Part shown: positions 13,299 through 25,269 of the stretch, piece after piece
Layout of the letters: each line of letters opens with the position of its first letter
How positions within the stretch are numbered: position 1 is the first letter of the stretch
Source: Panagrolaimus kolymaensis
Taxonomy: Eukaryota; Nematoda; Chromadorea; Rhabditida; Panagrolaimidae
Length of the DNA: 64,000 nt
Direction of reading: 5' to 3'
Assembly (NCBI GenBank): GCA_028622995.1
Contig: JAJQJQ010000007.1
Location: 3,844,001 to 3,908,000, forward strand
Notes under the pieces: generated by a model
What the model saw: the letters and a program-made list of their open reading frames with translations, nothing else
Database searches by the model: none
What the model was told of the DNA's origin: nothing
Made by a program: the position numbers and the translations under genes

Positions 13299-14738
13299 TT
13301 ATTTAGCATCGCCACACATTTGATGAATATGTGTTCCTAAAAATGGTTGACTTCTCGTTTTAAAATCAGAGTATGAACAGTCATCATCGCCTCCGCAACC
13401 TTTAATATATTTTGTGATATGCTGAACTGTCGCCCCTACGTTTGCAATGTAACGAGCCTAAAAAAATTTCATCATTTTATAAGTAAGATAAAAATGAGTT
13501 TACGCGAATAAATGGAACACCTCCATCAGTTATCCATAATTCCATAATTACTGTTGAAGCATAATCAGGTGATGGATATCCAAGAACTTCTTGTTTAGCT
13601 TGAAGAGTTCGAAGAAACGCAGCCACAGTGGTGTCATGCTAAATATCAAAAAATTTTAAAGTTTAAAACTCGATAAAAATTTACTGCAGAATACATAAAG
13701 AACTTCTTTTTAGTTTTCCCAGCCAACGCCAAATCCATATTATCGATCATGGTTTTCAATAAGACTCCGCCTCTCAATGCAACCATTTCGATGTTTTCAG
13801 GTTGGCCAAAATCTGCATTTCCATGTAAATAATCATCAGTGCGATATTTACCATTTACATATTGCTCCCAAACTGAATCTGTGATCCATGCAGGCAATTT
13901 CATATTATTATCTTTTTCAATTTTAACTCCTGAATAAAAACTTTCTACATGAGAAAATGTATCAAAGTTATTTGTGTTTATGCCGGATTTTTGAGATATT
14001 GTTTGTAATAATGGCTAAAAATAATATTTTAGAAAGTTAGTGTGAAGATTGAATAACTGACTTCTTGTATTTTCATAAATGAAAGAAAGCCGGCTTTTGA
14101 TTTTAATGTTTCATGAAGTTTATCCATTCTTGGACAATATGGTGATGTGTTAAGCAACTAAAAACGACAAAAGTATAATTTAAAAGCTTCTCAAACATAA
14201 TACACTTACATGATCATCCTCAATTTCTACAGTATGCACTGGAACGGGTGACCACTTGGTTGGCCACATTCCATTTGCCGTTGGAAAAGTATTATTAGAA
14301 TTTTCATAAAACCCAGCTATGTGTGCATAAGCTGACATTAAAGTTCGATTAACATCAGTTGATCGGACATATACCTAAAAAGTCGGAATTCTGCAATGAT
14401 GGGAATTTTAAAGCACATACATCAAAATCACGATATTCTCCATTGATGAATGGATGATCATAAATATATCGATCTCTAATTTTAATTCCTTGTTCAAAAT
14501 GTTGAAGCATTCCTTTCTAAAAAAATTGCAATGTCTTCAAAAATTTTAAAGAAGCTTCAATTACGTTAGTTAGCTGTCCCCATGATGCTGGCCATGAGCT
14601 TTCTTGATATGGATCATTGGGATATGTGGATGTTGGAGTTCGATCTCCATGTCGAAAAACAGTTTGAACTAAAACCAAATGATGTCCAATCACAATTGAA
14701 ACAAGTAAAGAAGTTGTAAGGAAAATTGGAAGAAGCAT
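13299..14738 (-). CDS. Secreted histidine acid phosphatase
   Basis: Seven exons join without phase conflict: 14565-14738, 14421-14516, 14210-14374, 14062-14157, 13685-14014, 13504-13638 and 13299-13457, giving 384 residues, a normal family length. Residues 1-18 are a signal peptide. The catalytic RHGDRTP motif sits at residues 29-35, with the nucleophile His30 in the order known for histidine acid phosphatases (branch 2). The proton donor His-Asp pair is at residues 288-289 (YSAHDTTV). NxS/NxT sites and C-terminal cysteines fit a secreted or lysosomal enzyme that hydrolyses phosphomonoesters. Nematodes carry expanded families of these, often intestinal. The gene appears complete and intact. 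Confidence 0.93.
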
Positions 14739-15163
14739 TTTTGCAAAACGTATGCAATAATAAAAAATATAAAGAATTGAAAGAGAAACATTTCTGAGTT
14801 TTATATAAAGTCAATTAAGCTGATTGTTTAAGGATTAAGAAGGAGAGAAGAGGAAGAATATTACCAATAAATTAAGAGCACAACGGCGTTCTGATAAAAA
14901 GTATAAAGCTTAAATTTAAAATCTAAACTATTGATAATAATAAAAAATGGAGAAAATCGCCTTTTCCGGTTCTGCATTCTTAAAAATTAATCATTTCTTT
15001 TGTGATAAAACTTTTTTAATGCCACGAAGGTTATTAACATTTTATTTTTGCAGCACAATAAAATTTTAAAGTTTGTCTTTATTTTAAAATTTGTGGAAAG
15101 CAGATAAAAATTAACAAAGAAAAAGCGATAGAAAGCAAACAATAACCGGAATTAAAGCAACTT
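14739..15163. other. Intergenic region
   Basis: The promoter region of the acid phosphatase gene (-) and the 3' flank of the leucine-rich-repeat gene (-). AT-rich; nothing else is recognisable. Confidence 0.5.
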
Positions 15164-16555
15164 TTACAAAAAATATAAAAATTTGGCAAAAATGAGAGTG
15201 GCGAATATCGATGTTGAGATGAAACTGCTGAATGCTATGGCAGCGGAGTTGAGACTAACGGAGCAATCAAGCCGCTGCAAAGGGACTTCCACAAGTCGAG
15301 CACCTCGAAAATTTGCTGGTGAAGCTCTGCCACAAGTTAACAAATTTTTTCCACGAATCTTAAAAAAAATTAATTTTTCAGTGAATTGTGAGATAACAAA
15401 AGTCTTTATTTCGGCACGCAAAAATTCTATTTGATTAAAAACTTACTGCTCCTGCTGAACGTATCCATTGTATATAAGCAGCTGAATGGCAATCACAATG
15501 AAATGAATTTCTCATAATTAAAATATCATTTGGTAAAGCATTAGCAAAATGTTCACGAAAATTTTCATCCAAATCATGAAAAGAATTTTGTGATAAATCA
15601 ATTGTATTTACACCTGATAAACATGTTGTATTCATTGATAATGTTCTCAACATATTTTGCCTTAAATCCAATGTATTTAATGATGGAAATGGACATGTAA
15701 GAGTATATGGAACGGTTGTTAAGTAATTATAACTTAAATCCAAAAACTGAAGATTATTTAGTCGAGCATTCGTAAATAATGTCATCATTAAATCAAATTG
15801 ACGTGTACGATTTACTGTTGCAGTAAAAGCTCGTCGAAGATATAACTAAAAAATAAATAAAATTGTGTTAAAAATGAAACGTTGCGTGTCACATAGCTAA
15901 AGTTTATGATTTTTTGTGATACATAATTTTTTTAAATTCTTGCAATCATGTAAAACTTACATGCGTTATTAAAGGAGTATGAGAAAGAAAATCAACATCT
16001 TGTGGTCGTAAAACAATTTCATTATTACTTAAATCAAGTACCCGAATATTTGGCATTCCCTGAAGTGCATTTGAATTTAAATTAACTATGTAATTTGCAG
16101 ATATGTTTAAAATATGAAGATTTGGATGTAATATATCCCCAAATAATGGGCGATTAGGAAGATCTTGGAAATTATTTCCATGAAAAGTTATTTTATTTAT
16201 AGATTTATAAAATTCATTTATATGAAGAAAAACATCTGCATCAACAAATTGAGCATTGATGCAAGCAATTTCAGAGGTGGCTTCCATGCAAGTACATGCT
16301 GCAAAATCGCCCAATTGACCTTTGCAAATAAAACGGGAATTCGGATCCTAAAATAATTACTAAAAAAATGGACTTTATGTGATTTGAGAGACTTACACTT
16401 TCTTGAATAATTGAAGGATCACCGTGTCTGGAACCACCAAGAACAGTGGGAGTAAAAATAAACAAAGTCCATAAAAAATGACAAAATGTCGAATAAACAA
16501 TTTTCGTCACCTGCAAAAAAAAGAAAACATTCCTTTTTATTCCAGAACAATGCAA
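15164..16555 (-). CDS. Leucine-rich-repeat surface or secreted protein with LRRCT cap
   Basis: Exons 16397-16555, 15961-16347, 15447-15845 and 15164-15358 join in phase 0, giving about 380 residues. A hydrophobic N-terminal segment is followed by a cysteine-bearing LRR N-cap (ACTCMEATSEIAC). Several LRRs follow (LHILNISANYI, IRVLDLSNNEI, LQFLDLSYNYL, LNTLDLRQNML). The C-terminal cap is classic LRRCT: FHCDCHSAAYIQWI, then LTCG, LRG-like FRG and VPLQRLDC. The last 30 residues are hydrophobic and could be a transmembrane helix or GPI-attachment signal. The start is uncertain: TTTTTTTTGCAG at about 16511-16522 looks like an acceptor, so the first exon may lie further upstream and the ATG at 16555 may not be used. 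This is a likely extracellular adhesion or receptor-type protein with an unknown partner. Confidence 0.82.
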
Positions 16556-19500
16556 AACACATGTTTTTTGAGGTGATGTTTTTATTTAAAAATAATTGCT
16601 TGCTTTTTTTTCTTTGTCCTTTTCAAAGATTTATTTTTAAACGTTCTTTTTCTAGTTCAATTAGGTATCAAAAAACTGTTGAATAGAAAAGTTCAAAGAC
16701 AACATAATAAGTTTAAAAATATTGGGAAAAAAATTAGGCAAAAATTTTAAGCAGTTTCTTTACTTTTTTTGAAACCGGAAAAAAAGTAATCAAGCGTAAA
16801 TGGAGTCCTTTAACATGCAAAAAGACCGAAAGAAAGACTTAATTAACGACGCATGAGTAACTTTGTATTTTTAAGGGTAATAAATCTAAAAAGCATAGAA
16901 AAGCAAGCATATTTTGAAGGACAATTATTTTAAAGCCAGCAAAAAAAGCTTTTTTATAATATTTTTAATGCTTGTAACTAAGGTTTTGGAAAAGCTTTTT
17001 TTAAATTAATTTCCGGAAAAAATTATAAAAAAGAACCTTGCCTAATTTCCAAGCGAAAATAAAGGTACGGATAAAAATTAAATGAATATCAAGGTTAATA
17101 AATATGAGAAACACATACCCTTTTGTCCATTTAAAAATATTAAATTTTTGTATCAAAAAATTCGTAAAAATTACATTCAAAAATAAATAATTGGTTGAAA
17201 CCATTGAATAAAAATCATTTCATCGTTTCGAGTTTTTTGAACAAATAAATTTTTTCGTCGGAAACAAGAAAAAATAATATTGAATCTATAATAGAATAAG
17301 TTTGGACCCGTTTTTTTACAAAAAAGCATAGAACACTTTTTTTTAAGTTGACAACAGTTGTAACACCCTCTTTGCTCCGAGATAGAAACAAAAAAAAATG
17401 GACACGCGCACACGGGAGAAAAAATAAAATAAAAGGAGGAATAAATTGAAAATGGACGCTAGCGGCAGCGGTGGCATTGAATAAGCTGTTTGGTTGCAGT
17501 CACCACTGCTGCCATTGCTTCAGCATCGATGAAAGCGAAAATTGAACGCTTTATTTTTCAAGGCTAAAAGATGAAAATAAACCAAAAATAAAAATGTAAA
17601 AAAGCTGTTTTAATGATAGAAAAAAAGAAGGAAAAATAGGATGAAAATAAATTATTGAAAAGGGAATTGAAACTCTTTTAAAAAAGAGGAGCATCGAAAG
17701 ATAGAGAGTGAGAGGGAGTAAGTGGAAATGAAAGTAGTTTGTCGAGTAGCAAACGATGATGGCTGGCGCCTTTCTCCTTCAGCTCAAGTAAAGAGTATAA
17801 TAATTGTTCATGTGGTGAAAATAAAATAAAAACCATATAAAATTGTTTTTGAGATTTTTTTAAGAAGCAACAACTAAAAAAAGTCGAGTAAGAAAGTGCC
17901 AATAAAAAACAAACAAAGAAAAAAAAATGTTATCGTAAAAGCAAGCATCAAAAAAGCTTTTTCTTTTTTTCATATTCATAAATGACTCCCATGGGAATTT
18001 ATTTTAAAAAATCCAAAAAAAGGAAAACAAAGAAAGACAAAATATCTCGCAAACTTAAAAGGTGACAGCTTGGAAATGGATAAGCATGGGCATTGTCGGC
18101 TGCCATCCATGTTGCTATGTATGTTTTAGGTTAAAATAGAATCACAAAAGAAAAAAGAAAACATGTTATTTTGATAAATGACAAAAAGAGGACACAACCA
18201 AAAAAAACATAGATTTATTTTTATTGGTGGATAAAAATAAATTGCTCCTGGCTTTTTTTGCTTATTTCAAGCTGAATTTTAGAAAGAATTTTAAAATATT
18301 TTCGAGAAAAAAATTAACAAATATTTTTAAAATTCTATCGGAATTTCATATTTAGGCTTCAAACTACTAGTACAATATTGTTGACTCAGGTGAATTCAAG
18401 GACAATGAAAAAATTGTTTGACTCAAAACCAAGATTATTTCATTTTCTATAGAAGTAAAATTATTTCCACCAAAAAGTCTATTTATGATAAGCTTGCCTA
18501 GTATGCATAAAATTGATGTAACTAAAAACATACCCAAAGATAGCAACAGCAAAAAAAAAAATGGAATGGAAAAGCCTCTTTTTACGAGTCTACGAGTCCA
18601 CGAGAAAAAAGCTCTTGGAATGTAACGAAGAGCCGTTGTCCCAACTGCCATAGCTTGAAACGGCTTTTACGTACTACATATACGCGACACGCAAAAATAC
18701 ATACATACAAAAAGCGCCACCGGAAATTTTTTCCTTTTTAAAATACTCTTTTTTCTTCGTTTGTCCGTTGCACGCTTCTCCTTTTCTTTATAGCTATAAA
18801 AAAGAAGATGGCAGCGGCGGCGACATATAATATGCTTGTGATCCCACAGGAGGGAGACAGAAAATGTCTTAAGGCTTTTTGTTAAAAAAAATGCAGTTGC
18901 TAATGGCAAAACCAGATTACATCCCAATGGACATCGACGAATTCCTCCCATTTTTTCCTTCATTAACAAAAAAATTTCCTTTTGTAATTTAATAAAAGAT
19001 TATTTGTAAAAAAAATTCGTCTGCTTTTTTACAAACAATTTGATTTAATTTTCACAACTGTTTTTAAGCGAAGGAAAATAAACAAGTTTAAAAAATTCAA
19101 ATAAGCTTCAAAACTAAAAATGGCATTAAAAAAGTCTTTAAAAATAAATAACTTAAAATAACCTCTTTTGAAACATGAAGAATAAATTTCAGTAAAGATG
19201 AAGAAGATTTAATAATCACTTTGATATGGCTTTCATTCTTTTTAATAGAACAATTAGAAAAGCAACAAACGTGTTAAAAAAAAGAATAAATCCAGCAGCA
19301 AATTAATTTATATTTATTTATTACAATTACAACAGCATCAAGTAAAATATTTTTTAAAGTTATGAGGCCACTAATAAAAATTTCAAATTATCGTCATCGA
19401 TATTTGGATAAATGCTTCGATAAAAAGCATTTTTATCTCTCATTTAAAAGAAAATCGTTGTATTATAATTTTTCATCCAAGCATTTCTTTAACTTTGGAC

Positions 19501-19891
19501 AAAATAAAATAATCCGAACGCAAAGAAAATTATATATCTTAAAATTAACGAAATAAAAAAATTTAAATTCATATTTTTTTTAGAATTTTAATAAGAACCA
19601 TTTTTATATGTAACTAAATCATGGACCCGCCTCTTTTTTTTATATTTATTGGCAAAATGTTCTTCAATAATATTTAAAGAAATACATTTTGTAACGAACT
19701 AAAGTTTCATTATTGTTCAGAAAGGCTGTTTGTTTCTTTTCTTTCAGCATTTCAAGACTTTAGCCATACCACACAATTTTATTCTTTGCTGGAACCTTTC
19801 TATCAATTTTTTTATCGAGACATTGCAGGTGTATTCCTTTTTATTTTGTATTTTACGGCGCTATATTCAATCGATCGGAAGCTTTATCAAA
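16556..19891. other. 3.3-kb non-coding region
   Basis: It lies between the LRR gene (-) and the first RING gene (+). I see no gene with splice or domain support. A 94-codon frame at 18367-18651 (minus) has a basic start and a strongly hydrophobic segment and could be a small membrane protein, but nothing else supports it. A GC-rich hairpin at 17464-17513 is listed separately. Confidence 0.5.
17464..17513. other. GC-rich imperfect hairpin in AT-rich DNA
   Basis: GGCAGCGGTGG (17464-17474) pairs with CCACTGCTGCC (17503-17513), 11 base pairs with one G-T wobble, around a 28-base loop. It is unusually GC-rich for this region. It could be a small structured RNA such as a pre-miRNA, or part of an unrecognised exon. 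No known miRNA seed was recognised. Confidence 0.3.
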
Positions 19892-21896
19892 ATGGCAGAC
19901 ATCTTACCCATAGATAATAAAAATTTACCATCAACTGGAGCTGCATGTGTGATTTGCCTTGATACGAGGTTAAAAGATCCAACCATTTTGGATGGTTGTC
20001 AACATTTTTTTTGTTATGATTGCATAAATCAATGGTTACTTACAAATCCATCTTGCCCGATGTGCAAAAAACACCTTCATAATATCAAACATAATCTTTC
20101 CCCTCTTCCTGAAACATTTCCAGTTGCATACAATTCGGTTAATGGAATTGAGTAAGTTTATTCAAGTGTTTAATCGCAATAATAATTATAAATAAATTTA
20201 GAAAAAGCGTTGAAGAATCGTTAACCGATTATGAAATGTCTTTCTTACGCGATTTAAATTATACTCCTTTGGTTTTGGAGAAAAAATGCATTGATGATGC
20301 TTTGGATGAAGAATATAGCAAATCCGTTCGAATCAGGCGTTTGCATGTCGATCGTGATTTGAGGTAAATTTTAAAATGGCTTTGATTTAGCTTAATGTAA
20401 TGATTTTTAGCGATCAAGAATATGAATCACGAAGAGCAATCAGTGATGAAAATATTAAACGTTTAACTCAATTAAAAGCTTTGATTGCCAACCGATCTAA
20501 AAGGTTTGAAGTTTTTTCATAACTAAAATTAATAATAATCTTTTTTATTATTTTGTAGAAGCATTATTTATGGGAACCGCGAATTTCGGCAGCTAATTTA
20601 TACCGCAAACTTAAATCCCAGATGTCGCTTATCTCCTCGATTTCCTGCAGATGCCTCTCCTTCGGGTATTGAAGCAAATGAAAAACTTTTTCGAAAAAGG
20701 CTTAATCCATATTTAATACGTGAATTTTCTGCCATCCTACCTCGAACCGCCATTGATATTTCATCATATATTGATTTGGTTATCAAATATTTAAAAGCAA
20801 CTGAAAGAAAAAATAAGGCAAATATTCTTCATAAACTTCAGCGATCAGGTCTCACACATCCCCAACATTTTCTTAACAATGTTTCCCACTTTCTTTCATC
20901 GGGGCAAAAGCTTGAAGTTTATGATGAAAATTGCGAATTTATGTAAGCATTTAAATGCAATTGAATTTTCTTTTTTAATTTTTTGATTTTAGGCGGAGAG
21001 GCGCAAATAGTGATATTCGCTCATTTTTAAGTGGAAGAGATGATGATGATGTTGAATTTTTAAGTGAAACGGTTACACTTGATTCAAATCCAATTGATAC
21101 ATGGACAACAAATATGAGGCAAGAATATTATCGGGGAATTGCAACAAATCCTCCAGCACCAACAAGTAATAATAACCATAATAATGGCCCAGCATCCTCC
21201 TCCAATAATAATATTATTACTATTGATGATGGAGCAACAAATGATGATGATAATTTTGTAGTTATTGATGATGAATCTCCAATTCGTAATAATAATACCA
21301 TTAATCTTAGTGATGGTGAAGATGATGACGATGATGATAGTATTTTTACTCATCCAGCATTGATGATGCGATCTTATACTGATCGTTCACCTTTTCTTAG
21401 AAGTAATATGAGACGTAAGTAAATATATTATTTATTAAAATTTATTTAAATCTAAACCTTTTTTTTAATTTTAGATAATTCTGCAGTTCGAGAAATTTCT
21501 CCATTAAGTATATTTGGCGCTTCTCGCAATAATGCTTTGTCAAATATTTATAATGACTATACTAGTAATTCATCCGCCCATTTAAATAGAAGTTATCTTC
21601 CAAGAAATCAAACACCTAGTGCACCAACATCTCATAATTTTGCGGATTTACATCAACGTTTAAATATTTTCGATGGTTTAGGTCGATATATGAGAAATCG
21701 AGATGGAAATATGTTTCCATCACGAAGTCGCTCATCTGTCCGATCTCGTTCACATTCACCTCTCGAAGAAAGCAATTCCAACAACGGCGCTGCAAATCCT
21801 GTAATTACAAATTTATCTGAATCTGATTCAGATGTTGAAGTTGTTAGTCAAACTTCTAGTTCTCGCAAACGGCCTAGATTGGAAGATATTCATTAA
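19892..21896 (+). CDS. Topors-like RING-type E3 ubiquitin ligase (full-length copy)
   Basis: Six exons join in frame: 19892-20151, 20202-20363, 20411-20503, 20559-20942, 20993-21414 and 21475-21896, giving 580 residues. The N-terminal C3HC4 RING occupies about residues 18-57 (CVICLD, CQHFFCYDC, CPMC) and is followed by NIKHNLSP and PVAYN, the arrangement seen in Topors. The central region (exons 2-4) contains a predicted helical segment (LNPYLIREFSAILPRTAID...) that resembles the conserved Topors domain after the RING. The C-terminal third is low-complexity and acidic, with Asn/Asp runs, an SRSRSSVRSRSHS stretch and SDSDVEVV, which looks like a SUMO-interacting motif. This is probably a nuclear E3 for ubiquitin and/or SUMO. 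The start ATG at 19892 was chosen because the upstream in-frame sequence is low-complexity. Confidence 0.85.
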
Positions 21897-22832
21897 CTTA
21901 TTTTTGTTTTGCAAAATTTTAATTATTATTTTTGAGTGCATATTGGTACTTAGTAATGGTTTTTTTTACGAGTATTAAATGTTTTTTTGGATGATTAAAC
22001 AAACAAAAAATATTAGTTTATTGTCATTATGAATGTTTTAAAGTTTTTTAAATTATAAATAAATTGATTTTCAAGCAACGAAAAAGAGTTTACACAAAAC
22101 TTCGATGAATGGAAACCAATGCGTTTTCCCATTTTTTAAAATAGAATGATTGCAATATTATGAACAACAAAAATGTAATTAATCACATCAATTTCAGCAA
22201 AATGGAAAAGCGTCATCGGTAAACTTGGTGCAACTACTTATAATTTTAATAAATACCGAAGCAACACACAGTATTTTATTTTTAATAAGGAAATGGTTAA
22301 ATTTAATCAAATTTACCAATGGATCATCTATTTTTTCCTCCAGATATTTGGTTTAATCAAACTAAAAAGTAAATAAATTCATGAAGAACAAACTCTTTTA
22401 AGATATGATACTAACAATTAACCACGTTTTTGAAGTTTTCATTTTTTCTTGTTAAATCTAATGGCTTTTACTTTTGTTGCAGTTATTTCTTCCATAATTA
22501 TTCTAATCTAAAACACTATTACTTTCACATAAATGAAAAAAGTTTGCTTTAAAATTTGTAATTAATTTCTTTTTATAAGAAACCACAAAGTGTAGCCTTT
22601 TTTACTCTTTTGAATTCCCTTTTTCTGGCAAAACATTCTCAGCTGGGTCAAACTACGGTATCAAAAGTTATGAACTCTGCACTTTTCATTCATTACAAAT
22701 TTTATTCCAAACTTTTTTTTCTCGTTGCTCTCTATCATTTTATTTAAAACATTTTCTTTAACCTTAAATCATTTCGTGATTGTATGTATATTTATTGCTT
22801 TTTACACATTCTTTTTTTAGTACCAAAAATCT
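21897..22832. other. Intergenic region between the two RING paralogues
   Basis: About 0.9 kb of AT-rich sequence separates the paralogues. It should contain the 3' UTR of the first gene and the promoter of the second. No remnant of the deleted central exons was recognised. Confidence 0.5.
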
Positions 22833-23949
22833 ATGTCTCAATCTTCGCATCATTACGAAAATGAAAATAATCCATCCAAAAATGGTGCTGCATGTGTAAT
22901 CTGTCTTGATACTCAATTAAAAGATCCAACTATTTTGGATGCGTGTCAACATTTCTTTTGTTACGAATGTATTTATCAATGGTTAATTGAAAATCCATCA
23001 TGTCCTTTATGTAAGAAGCATCCTCTCAACATCAAACATCATCTCGATCCTGTTCCGCAAACTTTTCCTGTTGCATACAATTCTTTTAATGGAACTGAGT
23101 AAGTTGTTTTTAATGTTGTGCTTTAGTAACGTTTATTGTTTAGACGAAATGTTAACGAGTTCGTGGCTGCTGCCAATCCTCCAATGCCTCGAAATTATAT
23201 ATTTATTGATGAGGATATCGATGAGAATGATGCTGCAGCAATTTTTGATGATGATGGTTTTTTTCTCAGTGATGACGACAATCCTATTTTTGTTAGTGAG
23301 CAAAATAGTGGTGATGAAGAAAATGGCGGCGTACCAAGTATGTTTATGAATCCTGCATTATCATTTCAAGGTTTAACACGCCATGATTCTCTTCAATATG
23401 CTAGAAACCGTATGCTACGTACAAACAGTATGCGACGTTTGTTTGTTTTCATTTAAATCATAATTCTAAACTTTACCATTTTTAGCTCGTCAAGCTCGCA
23501 GAATCTCTGATATAAACAGAAGGCCTTCTTTCCGTGGAATGATGTCTCCTATGAATATTTTTGCTATGCATAGAATGATGTCTTCTATGTCTGCCAATGC
23601 TCCCAGTATTCATGCTGAAAGTCATGGATCCGATGAAGAAGTTGAACATTTGGAAACTGCTGTACTTAATGATTCTGACGTCGAAATTATTAATCTTACT
23701 GAAAGTGGAGATTCTGATGAAGAAATTGAAATTGAACCTTCTTATCTTGGAAATGACCTTTTTGAAGCTGTAATTCAAGATTCTGATGTCGATATTTTTA
23801 GTGAAGAATCTGAAGTTGAAGTGGTTGCTTATATTCCTCATTACGACATAATTACTATTAGTGACAGTGAAAGTGAAGAATCTGATGACGACATCGAAAT
23901 TATTTCTTCTGCTCCAAATCGTTTTATTTGGGAAGATGATCTTGATTAA
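22833..23949 (+). CDS. Topors-like RING paralogue lacking the central domain
   Basis: Three exons, 22833-23098, 23144-23436 and 23486-23949, encode 340 residues. The RING (CVICLD, CQHFFCYEC, CPLC) and the following NIKHHLDP and PVAYN are nearly the same as in the upstream gene, and the first splice falls at the identical place and phase. It then jumps directly to sequence equivalent to the acidic part of exon 5 of the neighbour (MFMNPALSFQG versus FTHPALMMRS). Exons equivalent to neighbour exons 2-4 are missing. The tail is strongly acidic, with SIM-like stretches such as SDVEIINL and DIITISDSESEE. The second intron uses a GTTTGT donor. Probably a functional short paralogue, because the frame is fully open. 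Confidence 0.82.
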
Positions 23950-24267
23950 TTATGTTTCTTTTTGCTATGACTTTTATAATTTATTGCTTTGTTTCATTGT
24001 GTTCGTCTTGTATTTATGAAAATGTAATAAAAGTTTATACGGAATATGTGTTTAATTATTTTTGATTTATGTTGTAGTTACATATTAATCCTTTGCTAAT
24101 TGCGAAAACCTTTGAATACTTACTAAAATACTGTATTAACAACTATCATTCATAATTTCACTATGTAAAGTTGGCTTTATGTGTCTCATAGTATTATAAG
24201 AAAGATGAAGAAAGAATGTTGTTAGTTTTTCTAAACTTGCATACTAAAAGTTTATCTTTATAAGAAG

Positions 24268-24900
24268 ATGTCGACGGCTAGAAAATTCCTTACAACTTTT
24301 GTAAATAAAAATCCTCGAAACCTTGAAGGTACCCAGATTCAAAGACGTCCAACTGGTTGGGATTTTGAAAAAAATAAAGATAAAAGAAATTTCTTTTACA
24401 AGTAAGCTAACTTTTTTTTATTAAATCAAATTCGTTATTCCCATTTCTTTTTAGAGCTACTCTCGTGACAACTAAAAATAATACAGATGCGTATATTACA
24501 CACTTTGAAAATGGCATCGTTCTTACTGCTTCAACTCGCGAACCTTTAATCGCTCAACAATTACATAGGTTAGTGCTTCTTATATTCTCTTCCTAACTTA
24601 TGCGTCATTTTTAGTCCTGTTGATACAAGTGCTGCATATAACATTGGACGTGTATTAGCTGATCGATGTTCACAAGCTGGAATTTTATGGTGTATTCCTG
24701 CTACAGATGCCAGGGAAGTGGAACGAAGTGAACGTAAAAAAGCTTTTTATGATGCTTTACAAGCTGGTGGTTTGAAAATGAATGAACCTGAATCTATTGA
24801 ACATTCACATGAAAATGATCCCAAGTTTACATGGAAGAGATTTACTATCAAACATACTCGTGAAGATAAACTCGATGAAAATCCTGTTATTAGAAAGTGA
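24268..24900 (+). CDS. mrpl-18: Mitochondrial ribosomal protein L18 (uL18m)
   Basis: Exons 24268-24401, 24455-24568 and 24615-24900 encode 177 residues, close to the family size. The core matches the L18 fold: an N-terminal RNFFYKATLVTT strand, then ITHFENGIVLTASTREP, AAYNIGRVLADRCSQAGI and a C-terminal F-E-AL-AGGL-like segment (FYDALQAGGLKMNEPE). The basic N-terminus (STARKFLTTFVNKNPR) fits a mitochondrial targeting signal. It is a component of the large mitoribosomal subunit near 5S rRNA-type contacts. It is a compact gene shortly downstream of the RING pair. Confidence 0.85.
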
Positions 24901-25269
24901 TTTTTTTGTTTGTTTATTATTTGTTGTAGAATATGTAATTCATAGAATAATTGTTGTGATTAAGCTTGAATTTGTTTATAATAATGAATAAATTCTGTTT
25001 TAATTTGTTGGATATTTCAAACAAAATTTTTCTTTTATTTTTACCATTTCAAAAGCCTTCATGATGAAAAAAATGTTAAAACAGCATCCAAGCTTAAACC
25101 AAAAAAAATGTGTAAATAAGGTTAACTGTCACGATTCATGAATGTATTGCCTCTTTTTGGGGATGCGTAAATTGTTTACTTTTGCGCTTGTGCTAGCCAT
25201 TGGGCAGAGTCAAACTTAAGTTTGTTTTAAAAATGGAAAAAAGATTCATTGTTTCAAACGTTTGTGAAA
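24901..25269. other. Short intergenic region
   Basis: A polyadenylation-type GAATAAATTC lies about 85 bp after the L18 stop. The rest is AT-rich and presumably holds the promoter of the next gene. Confidence 0.5.

Noticed and set aside
18367..18651. 94-codon hydrophobic frame on the minus strand
   Set aside because: It has a membrane-protein look but no splice context, family resemblance or poly(A) pattern to support it. Mentioned only in the region description.
18808..18885. Plus-strand ATG frame starting MAAAATYNML
   Set aside because: Only 25 codons, no downstream exon, and overlapping unrelated frames on the other strand.
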